From: Solihabitans fulvus
GTDB taxonomy: Bacteria > Actinomycetota > Actinomycetes > Mycobacteriales > Pseudonocardiaceae
Length of the DNA stretch: 64,000 bases
Assembly: GCF_008386585.1 (NCBI RefSeq)
Contig: NZ_VUOB01000022.1
Span: 302,821-366,820 of the forward strand
Direction: 5' to 3'
The position numbers and the translations under genes are program-made. Position 1 is the first letter of the stretch; every line of letters starts with the position of its first letter. The notes under the pieces were generated by a model. The model was given only the letters and a program-made list of their open reading frames with translations. It was not told where the DNA came from and did no database searches. Shown here one piece after another: positions 24,344 through 32,778 of the stretch.

Positions 24344-24790
24344 GTGACGGCCACGACGGCCGGTGAGGTCGAGGACGCCACCGCGCGGCTCTATCTCGCC
24401 ATCGGCCGGTTGTCCAGGTTGTTGCGCCGCACGGGTTCGCCCGGTCTCGGCCCCGGCGCGGTGTCCGCGCTGGCGACGCTGGCGCGGTGTGGTCCGATGC
24501 GGCTCGGCGACCTCGCCGCCAAGGAGGGCGTCGCCCCGCCGACGCTGTCGCGGATCGTCGCGGCGCTGGTGGAGGCCGGCTACGTGCAGCGCGACCCCGA
24601 TCCGCAGGACGGCCGCGCCTGGCTGGCCTCGCCGACCCCCGAGGGGGAGCGGATGGCGTCCGGCGTGCGGTCCGCCCGCGTGCACGAGTTGCAGCGCCGG
24701 ATCGAGCGCCTCGACCCTGGGCACTTCGCCTCGCTCGTCACCGCGCTCGAGGCCCTTGAGGAGATCGTCACCGAGGATCCCGAGGTCTGA
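24344..24790 (+). CDS. MarR family transcriptional regulator
   Basis: The 148-residue protein has the MarR winged-helix fold: LGDLAAKEGVAPPTLSRIVAALVEAGYVQR forms the recognition region and DPQDGRAWLASPTPEG the wing. The dimer helices lie at both ends. The start is GTG at 24344 after an AGGAGGAGG ribosome site 10 bases upstream. No neighbouring transporter or enzyme suggests its ligand; the 12-bp repeat array upstream could be its own operator region. Confidence 0.87.
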   Translation: MTATTAGEVEDATARLYLAIGRLSRLLRRTGSPGLGPGAVSALATLARCGPMRLGDLAAKEGVAPPTLSRIVAALVEAGYVQRDPDPQDGRAWLASPTPEGERMASGVRSARVHELQRRIERLDPGHFASLVTALEALEEIVTEDPEV

Positions 24791-24874
24791 CCGGGATCTC
24801 GGCGTTCCCGCGCCGCGAGACGTCGGCAGCGGATGTCCCCCGATCCAAGGTGTGGTCGGCCGCCGGCCGAGGGC

Positions 24875-25300
24875 TTACCGGCGGGCCGCGGCCTTGGAAC
24901 GGTCCCGGTCGCCGTCGACGAACGCGAGGGCGAGCAGCACGAGCGCCCACGCGCCGAGCGGCCAGACGGGCCAGAAGTGCTGAGCGTGGCCCGCGACGAG
25001 GCTGCTCACGCCCCAGATGCCGACCATGATCACCGCGCCGCCGAGCCAGGCCCACCATTCGTCGACCCACTCGCGTAGCTCTCTGCGCTTGCGCTCGGCC
25101 GCCAGTTGCGCCGGGGTGGCCGGCAGGTCGGCGGTGAGCGCGACCAGCTCGCCGGTGGTGCCCGCCGACACCGCGAGGTCCAGCCTGCGCTCATACTCGG
25201 CCAGGTCGAGCCGGCCGTCGGCCAGCGCGGCGCCGAGCACCCCGCACGCGGCCTCGCGGTCTGCATCCGAGGCTCGGACGGACAGGTCGTGATCGGTCAT
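24875..25300 (-). CDS. DUF1707 and 2TM-domain membrane protein
   Basis: This 141-residue protein starts with a DUF1707 domain (VRASDADREAACGVLGAALADGRLDLAEYERRL, residues 7-40), a small actinobacterial SHOCT-like module. A basic helix and a hairpin of two transmembrane helices follow (about residues 84-103 and 110-127, WWAWLGGAVIMVGIWGVSSL and PLGAWALVLLALAFVDGD), as in the 2TM family. Function is unknown; a membrane-associated regulatory role is often assumed. It is divergent from the TetR gene and shares its operator. Confidence 0.85.
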   Translation of the reverse strand: MTDHDLSVRASDADREAACGVLGAALADGRLDLAEYERRLDLAVSAGTTGELVALTADLPATPAQLAAERKRRELREWVDEWWAWLGGAVIMVGIWGVSSLVAGHAQHFWPVWPLGAWALVLLALAFVDGDRDRSKAAARR

Positions 25301-25318
25301 GGCCTTCCTCCCCGTTTA

Positions 25319-25334
25319 GAATACGAGTGTATCC
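25319..25334. promoter_or_regulatory. dyad GAATAC-N4-GTATCC in the divergent DUF1707/tetR promoter
   Basis: The 16-base imperfect palindrome (one mismatch in the 6-bp arms) sits between the divergent DUF1707 and TetR genes, 18 bases before the TetR start. It fits a TetR-type operator repressing both directions. AT-rich TAGAAT overlapping its left edge could be a -10 box. Confidence 0.65.
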
Positions 25335-25352
25335 CAAAAGCGAGGTGAGTCG

Positions 25353-25955
25353 ATGCCGAAGGTCGTGGACAGGGCGCAGCAGCGCAGGGACATCGGCGCA
25401 GCCCTGCTTCGGCTGCTCGCGCGCGAGGGCCTTGAGGAGGTCAGCGTGCGCACGGTCGCGGCCGAGGCTGGCCGATCCGCCGGGGCGGTGCAGAAGTACT
25501 TCAGCAGCAAGGACGAGCTGCTGCGCTTCGCCCTCGACCTGACCGGCGAACGGGCGACCGAGCGGCTGCTACGGGTCGATCCCGCCGGGCCGACGAAGGA
25601 CGTGCTGCGCAGGTACGTCGAGGCCACGCTCCCGCTGGACGAGGATCGCCGCGCCGAAGCCGTGGTGTGGGCGGCCTTCGCGGTCCGTGGCGCGCTGCGC
25701 GCCGACTTCGGAGCCGTGCTCGCCGAGGTCGACCGCGAGGTGCGTGGCCACCTGGCCGAGCTGCTCGGCGCGGCGCTCGCGGCCGGCCGGATCCGCCAGG
25801 ACCTCGACCCGTTCGCCGTGGCCGACGCGCTCATCGCGGTGTCGGACGGCCTGTCCGTCCGGTTGCTCTACAACCCGGACGACCAGGCCGTCCTGCTGAC
25901 CGCGCTCGATACGGCCCTGACCGCCCTGCTGGGCGCCGGCACCGACGAGCTCTAA
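25353..25955 (+). CDS. TetR family transcriptional regulator (BetI-like C-terminus)
   Basis: The 200-residue protein has an N-terminal TetR helix-turn-helix (residues 10-56: GLEEVSVRTVAAEAGRSAGA with KYFSSKDELL) and an all-helical ligand domain ending LLTALDTALTALLG. The start is ATG after a GCGAGG site. It is divergent from the DUF1707/2TM membrane protein, which is its likely target. The last 13 codons lie in a 67-bp sequence repeated in tandem downstream. Confidence 0.87.
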   Translation: MPKVVDRAQQRRDIGAALLRLLAREGLEEVSVRTVAAEAGRSAGAVQKYFSSKDELLRFALDLTGERATERLLRVDPAGPTKDVLRRYVEATLPLDEDRRAEAVVWAAFAVRGALRADFGAVLAEVDREVRGHLAELLGAALAAGRIRQDLDPFAVADALIAVSDGLSVRLLYNPDDQAVLLTALDTALTALLGAGTDEL

Positions 25956-26049
25956 GGGCTCTAAAGCCCCAGTTCCGGCAGTCCTGACCGCCCTGCTGGG
26001 CGTCGGCACCGACGAGCTCTAAGGGCTCTAGAGCCCCAGTTCCGGCAGT
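25916..26049. repeat. 67-bp tandem duplication across the tetR/thiD gene ends
   Basis: Positions 25916-25982 are repeated at 25983-26049 with only two base differences. Each unit carries the tetR 3' end, its TAA, a GGGCTCT(A)AGAGCCC-type hairpin and the complement of the thiD C-terminal codons. The first unit supplies the real tetR end and the second the real thiD end; the other halves are remnants. A further 12-base GTTCCAGTTCCGGCA-like repeat continues into thiD. Confidence 0.92.
26019..26036. terminator. palindromic hairpin between tetR and thiD
   Basis: AAGGGCTCTAGAGCCCCA contains the perfect 14-base palindrome GGGCTCTAGAGCCC at the end of thiD, with a slightly imperfect twin about 67 bases upstream in the duplicate. 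It probably ends transcription from both sides of this convergent junction. Confidence 0.55.
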
Positions 26050-26882
26050 TCCAGTTCCGGCAGCGCGCCGTCCAGCCGCCAGAACGGCGAGACCGGCCCG
26101 ACACCGCCGCCGAGCGGATAGGCGTCGCGGACCGACCGCACCACGAACTCCTTGCCGAACCGCACCGCCTCCGGCACGTCCGCGCCCTTGGCCAGCGCCG
26201 AGGTGATCGACGACGCGATGGTGTCGCCGCTGCCGTGCGTGTGCTTCGTGTCGTACCTCGGGCCGGGCAGCTCGACGAACCGCCTGCCGTCGTAGAGCAG
26301 GTCGACGCACTCCGGATCGGTCCACAGGTGGCCGCCCTTGACCAGCGCCCACTGCGGCCCGAACGCGTGCAGCGCCTCGGCCGCCTTCCGTTGGCTGGCC
26401 CGGTCGGTCACGGTGATCCCGGTGAGCAGCGCGACCTCGTCGAGGTTCGGCGTGACCAGCGTCGCCATCGGGAACAGCCTGCGCCGCAACGCGTCCAGCG
26501 CGTCCTCACGCAGCAGCGGGTCGCCGTGCATCGACGCGGCGACCGGGTCGACGACGAACGGCGTCGACCCGGACCGTCCGATGTGGACCCGCTCGCACGC
26601 GTCGGCCACCGCGGCGATGATCCCCGCGCTGGCCAGCATGCCCGTCTTCGCCGCGCGCACACCGATGTCGGCGGCCACCGCCTCGATCTGGGCGGCGACC
26701 ACCTCCGGCGGCAGCTCGGTGAAACCGGTGACGCCCAACGTGTTCTGCACGGTCACGGCCGTCACCGCGGTCATCCCGTGCACCCCGCACGCGAAGAACG
26801 TGCGGAGGTCGGCCTGGATGCCGGCACCACCGCCGGAGTCGGATCCGGCGATGGTGAGCACGGCGGGTGGTGCTGTGGTCAA
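26028..26882 (-). CDS. thiD: HMP/HMP-phosphate kinase
   Basis: This 284-residue ribokinase-fold kinase phosphorylates hydroxymethylpyrimidine and its phosphate. Motifs are [17 protein letters not shown] at the N-terminus, [45 protein letters not shown] and the catalytic [13 protein letters not shown]. It starts at TTG 26882, one base after the thiC stop, so it is coupled to thiC and shares its riboswitch. The C-terminus ends in a duplicated [11 protein letters not shown], a direct outcome of the nearby repeat, and is about 15 residues longer than usual. Confidence 0.92.
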   Translation of the reverse strand: MTTAPPAVLTIAGSDSGGGAGIQADLRTFFACGVHGMTAVTAVTVQNTLGVTGFTELPPEVVAAQIEAVAADIGVRAAKTGMLASAGIIAAVADACERVHIGRSGSTPFVVDPVAASMHGDPLLREDALDALRRRLFPMATLVTPNLDEVALLTGITVTDRASQRKAAEALHAFGPQWALVKGGHLWTDPECVDLLYDGRRFVELPGPRYDTKHTHGSGDTIASSITSALAKGADVPEAVRFGKEFVVRSVRDAYPLGGGVGPVSPFWRLDGALPELELPELGL

Positions 26883-26883
26883 C

Positions 26884-28658
<1,775 letters not shown>

Positions 28659-28737
28659 AGTTGTCGGCCCGACCATAACCACCCCACCGGTGGACTGCCA
28701 AGGGCAGACCGGTCGGCATACGGCTACGGTTCTCGGC

Positions 28738-29385
28738 GTGGCTGAGGATCAGCCCTATCCGCCAGGCGCGCGCCGGGCCAAGCGCCCCGCCGCCGCCTTG
28801 CCGTGCGCGGACTGCGGTGACCTGCTCGGCAGGGGGTATCCGGCCTGCTCGTCCTGCGCCGACGCGGTCGACGCGCTGTGGCGGCCGGACTGGCAGGCGC
28901 TGCTGGCCGCCGAGGGGGTCGAGCCGGGCGCGGAGGGGGAGCGGGAGCTCGCCGAACGGGTGCTCGCCGACGAGGTCGGCCGGCACCCCTGGACCTGCAC
29001 CGACTGGGCGCTCGCGCTGCTGACCTGCGGCCAGTGCGGTTCGGAGCTCGGCGCTGGCCCGCTGGGCTGCGTGCGCTGCACGATCGCCGACACCAACCGG
29101 TGGGCCTGGGACCACCTCGGTCACCCCGGCGCGATGACCGGCAACGAACACGCCCTGCGGGTCTGCCGGGCCGTGCTGCGCGCCCCGCACCGGCAGCGCC
29201 CGACGATCGTGCAGAGCTGGCAGCTGACCATGCCGTTCCTGCTGGTCGGGGAGCTGACCACGACCGGCCAGGCGCAGCGGATCAGGGCGCACGTGCTGGC
29301 CGGCCGCTACGCGGACCTCGCCGAGTGCGCCAGCTACGCGGCGATGGCCGGGCTGCCGGAACTGCCGTGGCGGCGCACCTCGTAG
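28738..29385 (+). CDS. double zinc-ribbon protein of unknown function, 215 aa
   Basis: The family is not recognised beyond its metal-binding motifs. Two four-cysteine knuckle pairs are visible: CADCGDLLG...CSSC (near residues 22-40) and CGQCGSELG...CVRC (near residues 99-117). The rest is mixed helix without membrane segments. The GTG at 28738 is used because it begins just before the first motif; upstream in-frame ATG 28690 has no ribosome site. It ends 10 bases before the S41-like gene in the same direction, so the two may be co-transcribed. Confidence 0.75.
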   Translation: MAEDQPYPPGARRAKRPAAALPCADCGDLLGRGYPACSSCADAVDALWRPDWQALLAAEGVEPGAEGERELAERVLADEVGRHPWTCTDWALALLTCGQCGSELGAGPLGCVRCTIADTNRWAWDHLGHPGAMTGNEHALRVCRAVLRAPHRQRPTIVQSWQLTMPFLLVGELTTTGQAQRIRAHVLAGRYADLAECASYAAMAGLPELPWRRTS

Positions 29386-29395
29386 GGTCTGGACC

Positions 29396-31033
29396 ATGGA
29401 GTTGGCGCTGGTCTGGCCGCAGGGGGCGGAGTTCGACCAGCACGCCAGGCTGCTGCACCAGGAGCGGGCCGCCATCGAAGCCGAGTTCGGCGTCGAGGCG
29501 CGCGTGCTGCGCGCCGATCCTGGCGTCGGCCACCGCTGGGTGTTCCTGCTGGACCCGGCGCACGACGGTCCCGCGCTTATCCGCGCCGACGGCGAGCTGA
29601 TCGAGTCGGTCGCCGCGACGCACCGGGAGCTGTGGGGCACGCTCAGCCTCCGGCACACCTGGCTGCGCACCAAGGCCGACGTGCGCGCCGAACCGGCGAC
29701 GAACCTGGCCGGCGCCGTGGTCAGGATCGCGGCAGAGGTGGGGTTCACCTTCCCCGGTTTCGAGTTGCGCGGGCTGGACTGGGCGCGGACCTGCGCCGAG
29801 CACGGTCCGCGCGTGCTGGCCGCCGCCGATCCGCTCGCCGCCGCCCAGGAGTGGATCGCGGAACTCGGGGACGCGCACACCGCCCTGCACCCGGTGCCCA
29901 GGCCGGTGCCGCTGCCCTACGTCGCGGAGGTCGCCGGGCCGCCGGCCGGCGGTGGGGCTGGCGGGCGCGCGCGGTTGCTGCGGGTGCCCGAGGGCAGCGG
30001 GGCCTGGCTGGCCGGTGTCCGGCCCGGCTGGCGGCTCGCCGCCGACGACCCCGCCGACGTGTTCCGGCGCACCTGCGCGCCGCCGCACATGCGCCCGTAC
30101 GCCGCCGGTCGACGCCTGTTGTCCTCGTCGCCGGGCGTGTCGAGGCGGCTCACCGCGTTCGGGCCGGGCGGAGCGGTGGTGCACTGGGCGGAGACGCCGA
30201 CCGGGCTGCCGCACGGCGACCTGGTGTCCTGGCGACGGCTGCCGTCCGGGGCAGGCTACCTGCGGATACAGCTCTGGCTGGCGGGCGCCGGCATCGAGGA
30301 CGCGGTCGACGCGGCGCTCGCCGACCTGGCCGGTTGCCCGGCCCTCGTGCTCGACCTGCGCGGCAACGTCGGAGGGAACTACCTGCTCGGCCTGGCCACC
30401 AGAGATCGCTTCGTGCGGGACGACACGATCATGGGTCGCACACATGTGCAGGACACACACGTGTGCGGTGCGGATGTGTGCCGCACAGACGTGGGCGGCA
30501 CAGATGTGTGGGACACACACGTGCGGGGCACAGGTGTGCGGGACACGGATGTGCGGGGCACAGGTGTGCGGGACACGGATGTGCGGGGCACAGGTGTGCG
30601 GGACACGGATGTGCGCGTCGACGGGAGGGGCGCGGGCGGCACGGCCATGGGCGCCGTGCGGTACTCGGTCGGGCGCGGGCTGTCCGCGCCGGTGCCGATC
30701 ATCGCCCGCCCGACCGAGGGAGTACGGCGCTGGCCGGGGCGGCTGATCGTGCTCACCGACGCCCTCACCTACTCGGCCAGCGAGGACTTCCTGCTCGGCT
30801 TGCAGGGGTTGCCGCACGTGCGGGTCGTCGGCGAGCGCAGCGGCGGCGGCAGTGGCCGGCCTCGCGTCCTGGACGTGTTCCCCGGCTGGCAGCTCGCCAT
30901 CAGCACGGTCCTGACCTACGACCGTGCCGGCCACTGCGTCGAGGGCGCCGGCATCCCGGTCGACCTGCGCGTCCCAGCCATGCGGCCGGACGACGGCGAC
31001 CCGGTGCTGGCCGCCGCCGAACGACTGGTCTGA
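29396..31033 (+). CDS. S41-like peptidase with an inserted pentapeptide-repeat segment
   Basis: The 545-residue protein has an N-terminal region of unknown fold, a central module resembling IRBP/tricorn-type S41 proteins (LGDAHTAL, LPSGAGYLRIQLW, LVLDLRGNVGGNYL near residue 320) and a candidate nucleophile in LTDALTYSASEDFL (Ser460/Ser462), followed by VVGERSGGGSGRP. Between the two conserved halves (residues 348-407) lie twelve consecutive five-residue units of the form [G/D]T[G/D/H]V[R/x]. There is no signal peptide, so it is probably cytoplasmic. Whether the insertion leaves it active is unknown. The start is ATG 10 bases after the zinc-ribbon gene. Confidence 0.72.
   Translation: MELALVWPQGAEFDQHARLLHQERAAIEAEFGVEARVLRADPGVGHRWVFLLDPAHDGPALIRADGELIESVAATHRELWGTLSLRHTWLRTKADVRAEPATNLAGAVVRIAAEVGFTFPGFELRGLDWARTCAEHGPRVLAAADPLAAAQEWIAELGDAHTALHPVPRPVPLPYVAEVAGPPAGGGAGGRARLLRVPEGSGAWLAGVRPGWRLAADDPADVFRRTCAPPHMRPYAAGRRLLSSSPGVSRRLTAFGPGGAVVHWAETPTGLPHGDLVSWRRLPSGAGYLRIQLWLAGAGIEDAVDAALADLAGCPALVLDLRGNVGGNYLLGLATRDRFVRDDTIMGRTHVQDTHVCGADVCRTDVGGTDVWDTHVRGTGVRDTDVRGTGVRDTDVRGTGVRDTDVRVDGRGAGGTAMGAVRYSVGRGLSAPVPIIARPTEGVRRWPGRLIVLTDALTYSASEDFLLGLQGLPHVRVVGERSGGGSGRPRVLDVFPGWQLAISTVLTYDRAGHCVEGAGIPVDLRVPAMRPDDGDPVLAAAERLV
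30437..30616. repeat. 15-bp coding tandem repeat (12 units) inside the S41-like gene
   Basis: Twelve in-frame 15-base units encode five residues each. The last six units are three near-identical 30-base pairs (GTGVR-DTDVR); the first six are diverged. Most units hold a CACAnnTGTG or CACACGTG-like palindrome, so the DNA is also rich in short dyads. The period of 5 codons preserves the frame whatever the copy number. Confidence 0.93.
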
Positions 31034-31069
31034 GACCTGACTACTCGTCGGATCTGCTGCGTCGACCTG

Positions 31070-31648
31070 CTACTCGTCGTCGGCGAACGGGTCCTCGGCC
31101 GTCGCCGGGTCCCAGGACAGACCCGGCTTGCCCCATTCGTTCTGCCTGAGCATTCGCTTGGCCTCGCGCTTGTTCCTGCCGACCAGCCGGTCGAGGTAGA
31201 GGAAGCCGTCGAGGTGGTCGGTCTCGTGCTGGAGGCACCTGGCGAAGAAGCCGGTGCCCTCGACCTCGACCGGCTCGCCCCGCTCGTCCTGCCCGGTGAC
31301 CTTGGCCCAGGTGGCGCGGCCGGTGGGGAACGTCTCGCCGGGCACCGAGAGGCAGCCCTCGAAGTCGTCGTCTGGGTCGGGCATGCCCTCGGGCACCTCG
31401 GACGTCGACAGCACCGGGTTGACCACGAGGCCGCGGTGCCGGACGCCCTCGTCGTCGGGGCAGTCGTAGACGAACACGCGCAGGTCGACGCCGATCTGGT
31501 TGGCGGCGAGCCCGACGCCGTTGGCCGCGGCCATCGTCTCGAACATGTCGTTGAGCAGGGTCCGCAGCTCGTCGTCGAACGCCTCGACCTTGCGGGTCGG
31601 GTTGTGCAGGACGGGGTCGCCCACGATGCGGATCGGGTGAACTGCCAT
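31070..31648 (-). CDS. def: peptide deformylase
   Basis: This 192-residue metalloenzyme removes the formyl group from nascent proteins. The three family motifs are intact: [19 protein letters not shown] and QHETDHLDG with the H-E-x-x-H metal ligands. Length matches actinobacterial type I enzymes. On the minus strand a TAATCT box lies 7 bases before the ATG without a clear ribosome site, a pattern typical of leaderless actinobacterial transcripts. It is divergent from the DUF3263-LytR_C pair, as in M. tuberculosis. Confidence 0.94.
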   Translation of the reverse strand: MAVHPIRIVGDPVLHNPTRKVEAFDDELRTLLNDMFETMAAANGVGLAANQIGVDLRVFVYDCPDDEGVRHRGLVVNPVLSTSEVPEGMPDPDDDFEGCLSVPGETFPTGRATWAKVTGQDERGEPVEVEGTGFFARCLQHETDHLDGFLYLDRLVGRNKREAKRMLRQNEWGKPGLSWDPATAEDPFADDE

Positions 31649-31654
31649 GGGAGG

Positions 31655-31666
31655 CAGATTAATCTG
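31655..31666. promoter_or_regulatory. 12-bp palindrome CAGATTAATCTG at the def promoter
   Basis: This perfect palindrome begins 7 bases upstream of the def ATG and contains the candidate -10 box TAATCT of a leaderless transcript. It may be an operator or simply a coincidence of the symmetric -10. Confidence 0.4.
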
Positions 31667-31794
31667 ACTCGGGAACGGACGCGCCGGGCGATCGCGGCAC
31701 GGCGACGATGATCACGTGATGTAATAGCGTCTGGGAATCACGGGGGCGTGGTTCCTGCGACCGCAGGGATCCCCACCGCGAGGCGAGGAGCCAG

Positions 31795-32091
31795 ATGGAC
31801 GCCGCAGAGGCCCTGGCGCCGGCCGAGGAGCCGGATGACGGCCTGACCAGCCGGGAGCGAGAGATCCTCGCGTTCGAACGGCAGTGGTGGAAGTACGCGG
31901 GCGCGAAGGAACAGGCGATCCGCGAGCTGTTCGACATGTCGGGCACGCGGTACTACCAGCTCCTCAACGCCCTGATCGACAAGCAGGAGGCCCTGGCGGC
32001 CGATCCCATGTTGATCAAGAGACTCCGTAGGCTCAGGGCAGGTAGGCAGCGAGCGCGGTCAGCGCGTCGCCTGGGCATCGAACCGAGATGA
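31795..32091 (+). CDS. DUF3263 domain protein
   Basis: The 98-residue actinobacterial protein has the DUF3263 core (LTSREREILAFERQWWKYAGAKEQ, then LFDMSGTRYYQLLNALID), a helix-turn-helix-like arrangement, and a very basic C-terminus (KRLRRLRAGRQRARSARR). It may bind DNA, though no function is established. The ATG follows GAGGCGAGGAG. It overlaps the LytR_C gene by ATGA, a pairing conserved in mycobacteria. Confidence 0.88.
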   Translation: MDAAEALAPAEEPDDGLTSREREILAFERQWWKYAGAKEQAIRELFDMSGTRYYQLLNALIDKQEALAADPMLIKRLRRLRAGRQRARSARRLGIEPR

Positions 32092-32732
32092 GTTCCGTGG
32101 ACCCAAGTCCATCCCGTCCGGCGCGGGTCGCCGGGCTCGCGCTGATCGCCGTCGCCGCGATCGCCGCCGTCATCGGTGTGGTCTCGCTGTTCGGCTGGGG
32201 TCCATCCCCGGTCGCGAGCGGCAACAACACCCCGGCGTCCCAGACCGGCACCGCGTCGGGTTCCTCGTCCGCCGATCCCGGCACGAGCGCCAGCACGGCG
32301 CCGACCTCGGCGCAGCCGCCGACCACCAGCGCCCCGGACTCGACGGCCCCGACCACGAGCGCGCCTGCGCCGACCACCGGTGGGCCGACCACGCAGCCCC
32401 CGACGGCGAACCAGAGCCAGCCGGGGAACCCGCCGCCCATCGCCGCATCGCCGGTGCGGGTCTACAACAACAGCACCATCCCGCGCCTGGCCGCCATGGC
32501 CGCCGACGACCTGCGCGGCGCCGGCTGGGACGTGATCGACGTCGGCAACTACTCGCAGGGGCAGATCCCGACCACCACGGTCTACTTCCGGCCGGGCACC
32601 AGTGAGCAGGACGCGGCCAACCGGCTCGGGGCCAGGGTCGGCGCCCGCGTCGAGCCCCGCTTCGACGGCATCGCCTCCGCCAGCCCAGGCATCATCTTCA
32701 TCGTCACCAACGACTACAAGGGCATGAAGTAG
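32088..32732 (+). CDS. LytR C-terminal domain envelope protein
   Basis: This 214-residue protein has one N-terminal membrane anchor (residues 14-38, VAGLALIAVAAIAAVIGVVS), a ~75-residue Ser/Thr/Pro linker, and a C-terminal LytR_C domain (VRVYNNSTIPRLAAMAADDLRGAGWDV to the end). It lacks the catalytic LytR-CpsA-Psr part and is probably an accessory cell-wall protein. The start overlaps the DUF3263 stop. Confidence 0.88.
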   Translation: MSSVDPSPSRPARVAGLALIAVAAIAAVIGVVSLFGWGPSPVASGNNTPASQTGTASGSSSADPGTSASTAPTSAQPPTTSAPDSTAPTTSAPAPTTGGPTTQPPTANQSQPGNPPPIAASPVRVYNNSTIPRLAAMAADDLRGAGWDVIDVGNYSQGQIPTTTVYFRPGTSEQDAANRLGARVGARVEPRFDGIASASPGIIFIVTNDYKGMK

Positions 32733-32776
32733 CCGAGCCACTGGCGCCGTGGCCGGGCCACGGCGCCGGCTCGGCT
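32731..32776. terminator. long hairpin between LytR_C and the AAA+ gene
   Basis: AGCCGAGCC and GGCGCCGTGGC pair with GCCACGGCGCC and GGCTCGGCT, 20 bp in total with one 3-base bulge and a 3-base loop. It fills the gap between the convergent LytR_C and ATPase genes and can act on both strands. Confidence 0.85.
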
Positions 32777-32778
32777 CG

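Noticed and set aside
29386..29395. GGTCTGGACC just before the S41-like gene start, resembling a DasR operator
   Set aside because: One flank is off consensus and it overlaps the ribosome site region of a gene with no GlcNAc link; probably chance.
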